A stretch of 41,310 bases of DNA from Methylobacterium sp. J-088 (GTDB lineage: Bacteria; Pseudomonadota; Alphaproteobacteria; Rhizobiales; Beijerinckiaceae), in assembly GCF_022829295.1 (NCBI RefSeq), contig NZ_JAKSYH010000281.1, positions 1 through 41,310 of the forward strand, given 5' to 3'. Each line of letters starts with the position of its first letter. Position 1 is the stretch's first letter. Below are positions 1 to 8,690 of the stretch, piece by piece. A model generated the notes under the pieces. That model saw only the letters and a list, made by a program, of their open reading frames with translations, made no database searches and had not been told where the DNA came from. The position numbers and the translations under genes were made by a program.

Positions 1-331
1 CCCACAACGGGGGGGGGGACGGCTGGAAGGGCACGGCGCCGTGGCTGGTGCCGGGGTGGCGTGCACCCGGCCGCAGACCGCGAACGGGGGGTGGCAGGAC
101 CGGGACGCCGACAAGGCGCCGCGACGAGAAAGACGGCACCGGCCGGGGACCATGCCCGGTCGATGCCGCGGTCGCCGCGGGGATCGGATCCCGCGCGTAC
201 TTGGCCGAGACCTGGGTTCCCGCGGCGTCCCGCGTCCCTCGTGTTGCTTCTTGGGCCATGCCCCCGGCGCCAATGGCGGGTGGGGACGATGAGGCGTGTC
301 AGGCACCCACACAGAACCCTGCCCCGCCCCG
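1..331. other. Window edge, no recognisable gene
   Basis: GC-rich stretch with overlapping open frames on the plus strand but no recognisable protein, no convincing ribosome binding site and arginine/proline-rich translations typical of non-coding GC-rich DNA. It lies downstream of the DUF1489 gene. It begins next to a run of ten G residues. Nothing functional is seen. Confidence 0.5.
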
Positions 332-772
332 TCACAGCAGCCCGAGGCCGACCAGTTCCCGCCGCAGGGCCTCGGGCATTTCGGCGAGGTCGCCCGAGGC
401 CGCCGCGCCGAGATCGGCCGGCGCGTCGCCGGCCGTGAGATAGCGCCAGCCCTGGAACGGGCGGTACGGCCGCGGGGCGACCGGAACGAGGCGCGGGTCG
501 AACACCAGCCGGCAGCGCGGAATGCCGTCCTCGCCCGTGAGTGGTTCGATGGCGGTGATCGCCTGCCGGCAGGACAGGGTCCCGCGGATCACCCAGTAGA
601 TCGAGCCCTGGCCGGTGATCTCGCGGTGGCGCTTCGGCAGGGTCCGGGTGACGTGGACCGGCGCGGCAGGCCGCCCGTCCCGCTGCGCCTCGGCCCGGTA
701 GCGCGCCTGCCGCGCCTCGAGGTCGGCGATCGAGGCGGGGCCGACGCAGAGCTTGATCAGGTGCAGGGCCAC
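332..772 (-). CDS. DUF1489 family protein
   Basis: A 146-residue protein that matches the DUF1489 family of alphaproteobacteria over its whole length. It has the family N-terminus MALHLIKLCVG, a central GSIYWVIRG segment, a CRLVFDPRLV strand and the PFQGWRYL motif near residue 108. It has no signal peptide or membrane helix, so it is probably cytosolic. Biochemical function is unknown for the family. It is a single gene, separated by about 125 bp from the CheZ-like gene on the same strand. The family assignment is by recalled motif similarity; no role is inferred. Confidence 0.85.
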   Translation of the reverse strand: MALHLIKLCVGPASIADLEARQARYRAEAQRDGRPAAPVHVTRTLPKRHREITGQGSIYWVIRGTLSCRQAITAIEPLTGEDGIPRCRLVFDPRLVPVAPRPYRPFQGWRYLTAGDAPADLGAAASGDLAEMPEALRRELVGLGLL

Positions 773-897
773 GGGCGGGCGGTCTCGGAGGTCTCGGCGG
801 GGCGCCCCTGATAGGGCATGCGGCGCGGAAGGGGGATGCGGCTTCGCAGATTCGTGATCCGCCGACGGATGTCCGGGGCGATCCCGGGGCGGGTCGC

Positions 898-1914
898 TCA
901 GGCGAACAGCGCCAGCCGCTCCTCCGGCGGCAGCGCATCGATCTCGGCGAGGCTCAGGACCGTTTCCGGTTCGCCCTGCTGGGCCTGACCCCCGTCCGGA
1001 TCGGGGGCGTCCGCGGCGAACCCGGACCAGTCGAACGCGTTCGCGTCGCCGGCCGGCTCGTCGTCCGAGGCGCTCTCGGCCACGGCGCTTTCGTCTTCCG
1101 GGCTCTCGGAGACCGCGTCCTCGGAGACAAACTCCTCGGGCTCGGGCTCGCCGGCGACCGGCAGGAACACCAGATCCTCGTGCAGCGGCAGGCTTCCCGG
1201 ACGGGCCACCAGGGCGGCGGCCGTGACGGCCGGGACATCCATGCCGATATAGCGGTCGATGTCGCTCTGGCAGAGATCGGACGCGCCGATCTCCGGGGGG
1301 CCGGCTTCGGTCAGCGGCGGGACCGGCTCGGCCTCCTCGCCCCAGATCGCGATCATCGCCGACAGGCGATCTTCGAGGTAGCGCAAGGTGTAGACGATCC
1401 GGGCGGTGCGCTGCGCGGTGAGGTCCTGGAACGAGCAGGCGGTGTAGATCGCGGTCGCGTGATGGTCGAGGGCGTCGCAGGCCGCCGCGTCGGAGCCCGC
1501 CTCGCGCAGGGTCCAGGCCGCCTCCTGGATCGCCTCGGCGGAACCGAGGATGTCGGAGGTCGCCCGCTCGGTCTCGCGCACGATGCCGTCCAGCGCCAGC
1601 GACGCCTGGACCAAGTGCGTCTGCTCGTGGTTGGCGGCGCTGATCGCGGCGATCTCGGCCTTGGTCCGGCTGATCGTGTCGGCCATGTCGACGAGGTTGC
1701 CGCGCAGGTGTCCGAACGCCTCGTGGCCGCGATCCGCGGTGACGGTCCGCTCCAGGCGGGCGATCGCCCCAAGCAGCATCTCGGTCTCGGCGCCGCGGTT
1801 GCGGCGGGTGTGTTCGGCCAGGAACCAGCGCCCGCGCTCGGTGTCCGAGATGGTCGCTTCGATGGCCTCGTACTCGGCCAGCGCGTTCGGGCTCGGTGTT
1901 GCGGGACCGGACAT
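898..1914 (-). CDS. CheZ-like protein phosphatase
   Basis: A 338-residue protein whose first half is a long helical region resembling the CheZ chemotaxis phosphatase. The signature SFQDLTAQR (about residues 161-169) matches the CheZ active-site motif QDLTGQ; the Asp and Gln that position water for CheY-P hydrolysis are both present. The C-terminal third is acidic, Glu/Ala/Pro-rich and probably disordered, ending in PPEERLALFA, which may be the equivalent of CheZ's C-terminal CheY-binding tail. The start at 1914 is preferred over 1950 because AGGGA lies just upstream of it. No other chemotaxis gene is adjacent, so its response-regulator partner is encoded elsewhere. Confidence 0.72.
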   Translation of the reverse strand: MSGPATPSPNALAEYEAIEATISDTERGRWFLAEHTRRNRGAETEMLLGAIARLERTVTADRGHEAFGHLRGNLVDMADTISRTKAEIAAISAANHEQTHLVQASLALDGIVRETERATSDILGSAEAIQEAAWTLREAGSDAAACDALDHHATAIYTACSFQDLTAQRTARIVYTLRYLEDRLSAMIAIWGEEAEPVPPLTEAGPPEIGASDLCQSDIDRYIGMDVPAVTAAALVARPGSLPLHEDLVFLPVAGEPEPEEFVSEDAVSESPEDESAVAESASDDEPAGDANAFDWSGFAADAPDPDGGQAQQGEPETVLSLAEIDALPPEERLALFA

Positions 1915-2047
1915 GGGTTTCCCTGAACGCGGGCTCGGCGCACGCGGCAATGCGGAATTTGACAGGATCCGTTTAACGGGCGCTTACGGGGCGCCCGCCG
2001 CGGGCTTCGTCCGCACGCGCCCCGAAGCCCCCGCCCCGAGCCTCACC

Positions 2048-3223
2048 TTGCCCCGCCCGTCCGGCCCGGCGCGCCTGTCGCTGCTCTACGCCGTGGTCTT
2101 CACCGAGATCGGCATCGCGATGCCGTTCATGCCGCTCTGGCTCGACGCCCTGGGGCTCGATGCCGCGGTGATCGGGGTGCTGCTCGCCCTGCCGATCGCC
2201 ACCCGGATCGCCGCGACCGCGCCGCTGATGAGCCTGCTCGACCGGGGGCTCGGGCCACGCCGGATGATCCTCGCCGGCAGCCTCGTGCTCAGCCTCACCT
2301 ATGCGCTGATGCCGGGGGCCGCCGGGATCGGCTGGCCGCTGCTCGCCGTATTGATCGTGCTGAACGCGGTGGCGGGCTCACCCCTGGTGCCATGCATCGA
2401 CTACCTGACCCTGGCGGCCGTGCGCCGGGACAGCCGCCTCGCCTATTCCCGGATCCGGATGGCGGGCTCCATCGCCTTCCTGCTCGCCAATCTCGCGGGC
2501 GGGTTCCTTCTCTCGGCGCTCGGCGGAAAGCTCGCGGTGCCGCTGCTGCTGACCGGCCTCGCGCTGGGGGCCGCTGTGGTGGCTTGGCGCAGCCGCTCGG
2601 TGACGGGGTTGCCGCACTCCGAAGCCGGGGCCGGCCGGCCGAAGCTGCCTGCGAGCCTCTGGCTCTGCATCGGCGCGGCCGCGGCGATCCAGGCGAGCCA
2701 CGGGGCGATCTACGGGTTCGGCAGCATCTACTGGACCAGCGCGGGCATCCCGGCCGCCTGGGTCGGGTCGCTCTGGGCGGTCGGCGTGCTCTCGGAGATC
2801 GTGCTGTTCGCCGCCATGCCCACCCTGCCGGCCGCGTGGCGCAGCCCGGTGCGGCTCCTGAGCCTCGGCGCTGCCGCCGCGATCCTGCGGGCGGTCGGCA
2901 TGTTCCTGATCGGCGACCGTCTCGCCGCCCTCGTGCCGCTGCAATGCCTGCACGGGTTGACCTTCGGGGCGACGCAGCTCGGCGCCATGGCGGCGGTCTC
3001 GGCCTATGCCCCGGACGGGGCGCGGGGCCGGGCGCAGGGCACGCTCAGCGCGGTCAATGCCAGCATCGCCGTGGTCGCCACCCTGGTAAGCGGCTTCGCC
3101 TATCGGGCCGGCGGCCCCCTCGCCTTCCTGCTGATGGCGCCGCTCGCCGCTGCCGGCCTCGGGCTGGCCCTCGCGTCCCGCCATCCGGCAGGGGTGAGGA
3201 CCGACACGAATCGTCAACCGTAA
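2048..3223 (+). CDS. MFS transporter (HcaT/phenylpropionate-permease-like)
   Basis: An inner-membrane protein of about 391 residues with around 12 hydrophobic segments, resembling the MFS_1-like group that includes 3-phenylpropionate permease HcaT. The N-terminal segment LLYAVVFTEIGIAMPFMPLW is typical of that group. Substrate cannot be told from sequence. The start is uncertain: the reading frame is open far upstream, including ATG at 1913, which overlaps the divergent CheZ-like gene. The first hydrophobic helix begins near 2070, so TTG at 2048 is chosen. A TTGACA hexamer at 1959-1964 could be part of its promoter, but no good -10 follows. Confidence 0.75.
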   Translation: MPRPSGPARLSLLYAVVFTEIGIAMPFMPLWLDALGLDAAVIGVLLALPIATRIAATAPLMSLLDRGLGPRRMILAGSLVLSLTYALMPGAAGIGWPLLAVLIVLNAVAGSPLVPCIDYLTLAAVRRDSRLAYSRIRMAGSIAFLLANLAGGFLLSALGGKLAVPLLLTGLALGAAVVAWRSRSVTGLPHSEAGAGRPKLPASLWLCIGAAAAIQASHGAIYGFGSIYWTSAGIPAAWVGSLWAVGVLSEIVLFAAMPTLPAAWRSPVRLLSLGAAAAILRAVGMFLIGDRLAALVPLQCLHGLTFGATQLGAMAAVSAYAPDGARGRAQGTLSAVNASIAVVATLVSGFAYRAGGPLAFLLMAPLAAAGLGLALASRHPAGVRTDTNRQP

Positions 3224-3274
3224 TGTCGACATAACCGCCCGGCAGGGTGGCGCTGCGATCGAGGAGAGAGGGTC

Positions 3275-4426
3275 TTGCTGAGTCAGGGCACTGTTCCCGC
3301 CACCCCGGCGGGTGCATCGGTGCGGGACCGGCCGGAGGACGGCCGGCTGCAGCTCGACGGTCGCTGGACCGCCGACCAGGCACCCGCCGTCGAGGCCGCG
3401 GCCGCGCGCATCGCGGCCTCCGGCCGGGCGGGCCCCGTAGCGCTCGACCTATCCGGGATCGAGCGCCTCGACACGCTCGGCGCCTGGGTGCTGGAGCGCA
3501 CCCGCGCGGAGATCGAGCAGGCGGGCGGCACCTTCGCCTATCTCGCTGTCCGGCCGGAGCACCGCACCCTGCTCGGCGAGGTCCGCCTGCGCGAGCCCGA
3601 GCCGCCGGCGCCGCGGCGGCATGGCCCGATCGTCGGCGCCCTTGACGCCACCGGCCGCCAGACCGTGCGCGGCGGGCAGGAATTCGTCACCGCCCTTGCC
3701 TTCCTGGGCGAGCTGATCGCCGCCTGCGGCCGCGTTGCCCTGCGGCCCGGGACCTTCCGGGGCAACGCCCTGATCAACCAGATCCAGCAGGTGGCGCTGA
3801 ACGGCACGCCGATCATCGTGCTGATTTCGTTCCTGGTCGGCGGCATCGTCGCCCAGCAGGGGATCTTCCAGCTCCAGCGCTTCGGCGCCCAGACCTTCGT
3901 GGTCAACCTGATCGGCCTGCTGATCCTGCGCGAGATGGGCGTGCTGCTCACCTCGATCATGGTGGCCGGCCGCTCCGGCTCGGCGATCACCGCCGAGATC
4001 GGCTCCATGCGCATGCGCGAGGAGGTCGATGCTTTGCGCGTCATGGGCCTCGACCCCGTCGAGATCCTGATCGTGCCCCGGGTGCTCGCCCTGATGATCG
4101 GCCTGCCGATGCTGACGCTGATCGGCGACATCGCGGCGCTCGCCGGCGGCGGCATCACCGCTATGCTGTATGGCGGGCTGACCCTCGATCAGTTCCTCGC
4201 CCGGCTCCAGGCGGCGGTGGGCGTCCACCACGTGATGGTCGGCCTGATCAAGGCGCCGTTCATGGCGCTGATCATCGGGGTGCTCGCTACGATCGAGGGG
4301 TTCGCCGTGGAGGGCTCGGCGGAATCCCTCGGCCGCCACGTCACCGCATCGGTGGTGAAGTCCATCTTCATGGTCATCCTCTTGGATGGCCTGTTCGCGG
4401 TCTTCTTCGCCGCGATCGATTTTTGA
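3275..4426 (+). CDS. MlaE-type permease with N-terminal STAS domain
   Basis: A 383-residue inner-membrane permease of the MlaE/YrbE family, part of an ABC system that moves phospholipids or related lipids between inner and outer membranes. Residues about 25-105 form a STAS (MlaB-like) domain containing LDLSGIERLDTLGAWVLER; residues about 130-383 are the MlaE permease, with the family segment NLIGLLILREMGVLLTSIMV and conserved AEIGSMRMREEVDALRVMGL. In E. coli MlaB and MlaE are separate; here they are fused. TTG at 3275 is taken as start because GAGGAGAGAGG lies just before it. It is the first gene of a four-gene operon ending at 7133. Confidence 0.9.
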   Translation: MLSQGTVPATPAGASVRDRPEDGRLQLDGRWTADQAPAVEAAAARIAASGRAGPVALDLSGIERLDTLGAWVLERTRAEIEQAGGTFAYLAVRPEHRTLLGEVRLREPEPPAPRRHGPIVGALDATGRQTVRGGQEFVTALAFLGELIAACGRVALRPGTFRGNALINQIQQVALNGTPIIVLISFLVGGIVAQQGIFQLQRFGAQTFVVNLIGLLILREMGVLLTSIMVAGRSGSAITAEIGSMRMREEVDALRVMGLDPVEILIVPRVLALMIGLPMLTLIGDIAALAGGGITAMLYGGLTLDQFLARLQAAVGVHHVMVGLIKAPFMALIIGVLATIEGFAVEGSAESLGRHVTASVVKSIFMVILLDGLFAVFFAAIDF

Positions 4427-4451
4427 GCCCCGCCCGGTGATCGCCCCCGCC

Positions 4452-5252
4452 ATGAACGTGCACGCCGAAGCGGATCCCGCCCCGATCATCCGCGTGCGCG
4501 ACGTCGTGGTCGGCTTCCGCGACCGCAACATCCTCAAAGGCCTGAGCCTCGACATCCGGGCCGGTGAGATCCTGGGATTCGTCGGGCCATCGGGCCAGGG
4601 CAAGTCGGTGCTGACCCGGACGATCCTCGGTCTCAATCCGAAGCGGGCGGGCACGATCGAGGTGTTCGGCCGTGACGTCGATCAATTGAGCTACGCCGAG
4701 CGGCGCCGCATGGAGCAGCGCTGGGGCGTGCTGTTCCAGCAGGGCGCGCTGTTCTCGGCGCTCACCGTCAAGCAGAACATCCAGGTGCCGATGCGCGAGC
4801 ACCTGAACCTGTCCGAGCGCCTGCTCGACGAGTTCGCCCGGCTCAAGATCGAGATGGTCGGCCTGCAACCCGACGCCGCCGACAAGCTGCCCTCGGAACT
4901 GTCTGGCGGCATGATCAAGCGCGCGGCGCTCGCCCGCTCCCTGGCGCTCGATCCCGAGATCCTGTTCCTCGACGAGCCGACCTCGGGCCTCGACCCGATC
5001 GGCGCGGGCGAGTTCGACGACCTCGTCTCGACCTTGAAGGAGACGCTGGGGCTGACCGTCTTCATGGTCACCCACGACCTCGACAGCCTCTACACCGCCT
5101 GCGACCGCATCGCGGCGATCGGTGACGGCCAGATCATCGCGGCCGGCACGATCGAGGAGATGCTGGCGAGCGACCATCCCTGGCTGCGCTCGTACTTCCA
5201 CGGCAAGCGCGCCCGGACCATCGCGACGGGTGGCGCTGCGGCCCATGCCTAA
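4452..5252 (+). CDS. MlaF-type ABC transporter ATPase
   Basis: A 266-residue ATP-binding subunit that powers the MCE/Mla lipid transporter. It has Walker A GPSGQGKS (45-52), signature LSGGMIKRAALARSLAL, Walker B ILFLDEPTSGLDP and the switch histidine in MVTHDLD. The signature LSGGM(I/R)KR is characteristic of the MlaF/MKL subgroup. ATG at 4452 is chosen; an in-frame ATG at 4386 lies inside the upstream permease gene and would add residues not found in the family. It starts 25 bp after the permease stop codon, consistent with co-transcription. Confidence 0.92.
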   Translation: MNVHAEADPAPIIRVRDVVVGFRDRNILKGLSLDIRAGEILGFVGPSGQGKSVLTRTILGLNPKRAGTIEVFGRDVDQLSYAERRRMEQRWGVLFQQGALFSALTVKQNIQVPMREHLNLSERLLDEFARLKIEMVGLQPDAADKLPSELSGGMIKRAALARSLALDPEILFLDEPTSGLDPIGAGEFDDLVSTLKETLGLTVFMVTHDLDSLYTACDRIAAIGDGQIIAAGTIEEMLASDHPWLRSYFHGKRARTIATGGAAAHA

Positions 5253-5305
5253 GCGTCGTCCCGACCCAATCCCGCCCCGCTCCCGCTCGGGAGCCGGGGC
5301 CAGAC

Positions 5306-5328
5306 GCCCGGCAGGATCCCCGCCGGGC
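5306..5328 (+). other. Hairpin between mlaF-like and mlaD-like genes
   Basis: A perfect 7-bp inverted repeat GCCCGGC/GCCGGGC with a 9-nt loop sits in the 95-bp gap between the ATPase and MCE genes. There is no U-tract, so it is not a convincing terminator; it could stabilise or partly attenuate the operon transcript. Confidence 0.35.
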
Positions 5329-5347
5329 AGACACACAGGCTGAGCGC

Positions 5348-6430
5348 ATGGAAACCCGCGCGAACTACGCCCTGATCGGGGCCTTCACCATCGCCGTCAT
5401 CCTGGCGGGGTTCGGCACCGTGCTGTGGCTCTCCGGCGGCTCGTCCCGGCAGGTCAGCCAGACGGTGCGGATCGTCTTCTCCGGCTCGGTCGGAGGCCTT
5501 TCGCGCGGATCGAGCGTGAACTTCAACGGCATCAAGGTCGGCGAGGTCACCGACATCCGCCTCGCCCCGCAGGATCCGCGCCGGGTGCTGGCCCAGATCA
5601 AGGTCGACCCCTCGACCCCGCTTCGGGCCGATACCCGCGCCCGGCTCGATTCGGCGATGCTGACGGGCGTCTCGGTGATCTCGCTCTCCGGCGGCAACGC
5701 CGACGCGCCGGTGCTGACCCCGATGGCCAATGGCGAGCCGCCGACCATCTTCGCCGATTCCTCCGACATGCAGGACATGATGGCGCTCGCCCGCCAGGTG
5801 GCGCAGCGAGCTGACGACATGCTGGCCCGCCTCGACCGGGTCGTCTCGGCCAACGAGGGAGCGATCAGCCGGTCGCTCGCCAACGTCGATACCTTCTCGA
5901 AGACGCTGGCCGATGCCGGTCCGAACATCTCGGCGCTGGTCAAGGCGGTGGACGGAGCGAAGCTCGGCCACGTGATCGACAATGCCGACCGCTTCTCCGC
6001 GGCCCTGTCCAAATCGAGCCCCGACATCGAGGGCGCCGTGCACGATGCCCGCTCGCTCGCCGCCAAGCTCAACGCCTCGGCCGACAAGATCGACGCGGTC
6101 CTCAACGGCGCCCAGGGCTTCCTCGGCTCGGCTTCCGGCCAGGAGGGCTCCAGCACCTTCGCCGAGATCCGCGCGGCGGCGATCTCGGTGCGCGACGCCG
6201 GCAAGGCCTTCCGGGTCATGTCGGAGAATCTCGACAAGCGCACGGCCAGCATCACGACCAATTTTGGCCGCCTGAGCGGCACCGGCCGCCGGGAGGTCGA
6301 GGCCCTGTCGGGGGACGGCCAGCGCACGCTCAGCACCCTCAACCGCACCGTGCGCAGCCTGGAGCGCGACCCGAGCCAGGTGATCTTCGGCGGCAAACCA
6401 TCGTTGCCGGAATACAACGGCGGCCGGTGA
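5348..6430 (+). CDS. MlaD/MCE domain substrate-binding protein
   Basis: A 360-residue inner-membrane-anchored periplasmic protein. Residues about 7-30 form one transmembrane helix (YALIGAFTIAVILAGFGTVL), residues about 38-115 a single MCE domain with the VNFNGIKVGEV motif, and the rest is a long alpha-helical, coiled-coil-like region. MCE proteins of this kind form hexameric rings that bind lipid and hand it to the MlaE permease. It sits third in the operon, after the ATPase. It is longer than E. coli MlaD (about 183 residues), as is usual for single-MCE proteins of the YrbD/PqiB-like alphaproteobacterial group. Confidence 0.9.
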   Translation: METRANYALIGAFTIAVILAGFGTVLWLSGGSSRQVSQTVRIVFSGSVGGLSRGSSVNFNGIKVGEVTDIRLAPQDPRRVLAQIKVDPSTPLRADTRARLDSAMLTGVSVISLSGGNADAPVLTPMANGEPPTIFADSSDMQDMMALARQVAQRADDMLARLDRVVSANEGAISRSLANVDTFSKTLADAGPNISALVKAVDGAKLGHVIDNADRFSAALSKSSPDIEGAVHDARSLAAKLNASADKIDAVLNGAQGFLGSASGQEGSSTFAEIRAAAISVRDAGKAFRVMSENLDKRTASITTNFGRLSGTGRREVEALSGDGQRTLSTLNRTVRSLERDPSQVIFGGKPSLPEYNGGR

Positions 6431-6545
6431 AAACGCCGCCCGCCGGGTCGATGTGTCCCGGCGCACGGCACAGATACCAGCGCCGGGTAGTTTTAACGGC
6501 ATAGCTTATACAACTCCGCCGTTCGTCGGCGGGGTTCCTCAGGTC

Positions 6546-7133
6546 ATGTGTATGGTCCGCTCGTCCCATATCGCCGCTACTGCGCTGCTTGCCGCCCTGC
6601 TGGGTGGCTGCGGCGGCGGCGCGGCGCCGCTGACCTTCGATCTCGCGGCCCTGCCTGCGGCCGGGCGGCCGGTGGCGGCCGGCCGTTCGATCGCGGTGTC
6701 GGAGCCGGTGGGCATCCAGCCCTTTGAGGCGGACCGGATCATCGTGCGCGAGAGCGGTGGGTCACTCGCCTTCCTGGGCGGTGGGCAATGGGCCGATCGA
6801 CTGCCGCGGCTGATCCAGTCCCGGATCATCCAGAGCCTCGAGAATTCCGGGCGGCTGCGCTCGGTGAGCCGGCCCGGCGACAAGATCGTGGCCGATTACC
6901 AGCTGGTCAGCGAGATCCGCGCCTTCGACGTCCAGTCGGTGACCGGTGAGGCGGTGGTCGACCTAGCGCTCAAGCTGGTGGCTGACGGCACCGGGAAGGT
7001 GACCGCCGCGCGGATCTTCGTGGCCCGGGTGCCGGTGGCCAAGATCGACGCCGGCAACGGCGCGCGCGCCCTGGATCAGGCGCTCACCACTGTGCTGGCC
7101 GACGTGGTGCGGTGGGTGAATACGGGGCGCTGA
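6546..7133 (+). CDS. ABC-type transport auxiliary lipoprotein
   Basis: A 195-residue predicted lipoprotein with signal peptide and lipobox LLGGC (Cys about 22). The mature part matches the ABC-type transport auxiliary component family (PqiC/YmbA-like), with the typical RIIVRESGGSLAFLGGGQWA segment followed by a paired RLPRLIQSRIIQSLENSGRL helix. In such systems the lipoprotein sits in the outer membrane and receives the MCE tunnel. The frame is open upstream to 6453, but ATG at 6546 places the signal peptide correctly. It is the last gene of the Mla operon and converges with the XRE regulator gene 7 bp away. Confidence 0.85.
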   Translation: MCMVRSSHIAATALLAALLGGCGGGAAPLTFDLAALPAAGRPVAAGRSIAVSEPVGIQPFEADRIIVRESGGSLAFLGGGQWADRLPRLIQSRIIQSLENSGRLRSVSRPGDKIVADYQLVSEIRAFDVQSVTGEAVVDLALKLVADGTGKVTAARIFVARVPVAKIDAGNGARALDQALTTVLADVVRWVNTGR

Positions 7134-7140
7134 GCGCACC

Positions 7141-7773
7141 TCACTCCATCACGGCGGCCTTCAGGATCACCACCATTGTGGCCCGGGCCGGACCCTCGGT
7201 GCAGCGCACGAGGTGGGGGCGATCGCAGCGGTAGCGCAGGGTCTCGCCGGCCCGAGCCCGTTGCACGATGCCGCCGATCTCGACCTCGAACGCCCCTTCG
7301 CCGACCGACAGCGATTCTACCGAGCCGCGCTGGTGCGGGTCCGAGTCGAGGACGCCACCGGAATCGGCTGAGACCTCGTACCATTGCAGCCACTCGATCG
7401 TCTTCAGCCAGCCGATGATCGCCAGCCGCACCTTCCCATCCTCGGAGACCAGGATCGGCGTATCCGCCCGGGAGGTCTTCTCGATGAACGGCTCCTCGTC
7501 GCCCGTCGCCAGGACGCGCTCGATCGACACGTCGAGCGCCTGGGAGAGCCGCCAGATGGTCGCCAGCGTCGGGTTGGTCTCGTTGCGCTCGATCTGGCTG
7601 ATGATCGACTTGGCCACACCCGACTGCTCGGCGAGTTCCGACAGCGAGAGGTTGTAAGCCTTGCGCAGCCGCTGGATGGTCTTGCCGAGTTGCCCGGAAA
7701 GCACCTGCGCGCCCGTCAGCAGGTCGCGCCCGCGCGCCCGGTCTGGCCGTTCCGCCTGATCCTGCATTGTCAC
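7141..7773 (-). CDS. XRE-family regulator with C-terminal cupin
   Basis: A 210-residue transcription factor. Residues about 30-85 form an XRE helix-turn-helix (KTIQRLRKAYNLSLSELAEQ ... SIISQIERNETNPTLATIWR), and residues about 105-205 a small beta-rich cupin domain ending in the GETLRYRCDRPHLVRC segment. HTH-cupin regulators usually sense a small metabolite such as an amino acid or polyamine; no ligand can be assigned here. It lies downstream of thiD on the same strand with a gap of about 100 bp, so it may be transcribed separately. ATG at 7767 is an alternative start. Confidence 0.88.
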   Translation of the reverse strand: MTMQDQAERPDRARGRDLLTGAQVLSGQLGKTIQRLRKAYNLSLSELAEQSGVAKSIISQIERNETNPTLATIWRLSQALDVSIERVLATGDEEPFIEKTSRADTPILVSEDGKVRLAIIGWLKTIEWLQWYEVSADSGGVLDSDPHQRGSVESLSVGEGAFEVEIGGIVQRARAGETLRYRCDRPHLVRCTEGPARATMVVILKAAVME

Positions 7774-7874
7774 CGGCCCGCCCGCGCCGTTCCATTATCC
7801 GAACGATCGTGCGCTTCTTCAAACGCAATCGTCGCCCGGTTGCAAGGCGATGGAGATCGCGCCGGCTCTTCGAG

Positions 7875-8690
7875 CTACGCCCAGAGGCCGTGAAAATGGT
7901 GGACCGGCCCGTGGCCCGTGCCGACCTGGAGCTGGTCCGCGGCGCCGAGGGCTGCCGTAAGATAGGTCTTGGCCTCCGCCACCGCGGCCGGCAGCGCAAG
8001 GCCGCGGGCCAGACCCGCAGCGATGGCCGACGAGAGGGTGCAGCCGGTACCGTGGGTGTTGGCGGTGGCGATCCGCGGCGCCACCAGGGTCTGAAGGGTG
8101 CCGTCCGCCGTGACCAGATGGTCGATGCTGTCGCGCCCCGTCCCGTGTCCGCCCTTGATCAGAACCGCCCGGGCGCCGAGCGCCAGGAGTCGCCGGGCCT
8201 GGGCAGCGGCGGTTGCCGGATCCTCGGCCACGGACTCGCCGAGCAGCACCGCGGCCTCCGGCAGGTTGGGGGTGATCAGGTCGGCCTGCGCCAGCAGCCG
8301 GTCCCGGAGAGTCGCCACGGCGTCGTCGGCGATCAGCCGGTCGCCGCTCGTGGCGACCATCACGGGGTCGAGGACGACGGGGATTGCCCCGGCATGCCGC
8401 GCGAGGCCCTCGGCCACGGCCACGATCACGTCGGTCCGTGACAGCATGCCGATCTTCACGGCGCGCACCGCGAGGTCGGAGAAGACGCTGTCGATCTGTC
8501 GAGCGACGAACTCCGCCGGCACGTCGTGGATGCCTTGAACGCCCCGCGTGTTCTGCGCAGTCAGCGCCGTGATCACGCTGGCCCCGTAGACGCCAAGCGC
8601 CGAGAAGGTCTTGAGGTCGGCCTGGATGCCGGCGCCCCCGCCTGAATCCGAGCCCGCGATAGTCACGGCGATTGGGGTGGGGTCGCTCAT
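7875..8690 (-). CDS. thiD: Hydroxymethylpyrimidine/phosphomethylpyrimidine kinase
   Basis: A 271-residue cytosolic kinase that phosphorylates hydroxymethylpyrimidine twice to give HMP-PP for thiamine synthesis. The ribokinase-fold N-terminus reads VTIAGSDSGGGAGIQADLKT; the C-terminal anion-hole motif GTGCTLSSAIAAGLARG carries the catalytic Cys of the ThiD family. Length is normal. It overlaps thiE by 4 bp (ATGA-type junction), so the two are translationally coupled, thiE first. No thiamine pyrophosphate riboswitch is seen upstream of the pair. Confidence 0.95.
   Translation of the reverse strand: MSDPTPIAVTIAGSDSGGGAGIQADLKTFSALGVYGASVITALTAQNTRGVQGIHDVPAEFVARQIDSVFSDLAVRAVKIGMLSRTDVIVAVAEGLARHAGAIPVVLDPVMVATSGDRLIADDAVATLRDRLLAQADLITPNLPEAAVLLGESVAEDPATAAAQARRLLALGARAVLIKGGHGTGRDSIDHLVTADGTLQTLVAPRIATANTHGTGCTLSSAIAAGLARGLALPAAVAEAKTYLTAALGAADQLQVGTGHGPVHHFHGLWA

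Noticed and set aside
1..331. Overlapping open frames at the left edge
   Set aside because: Three frames open at once with Arg/Pro/Gly-rich products and no ribosome binding site.
1180..1926. Open frame of 248 codons antisense to the CheZ-like gene
   Set aside because: Arg/Gly-rich translation without motifs; typical shadow frame in GC-rich DNA.
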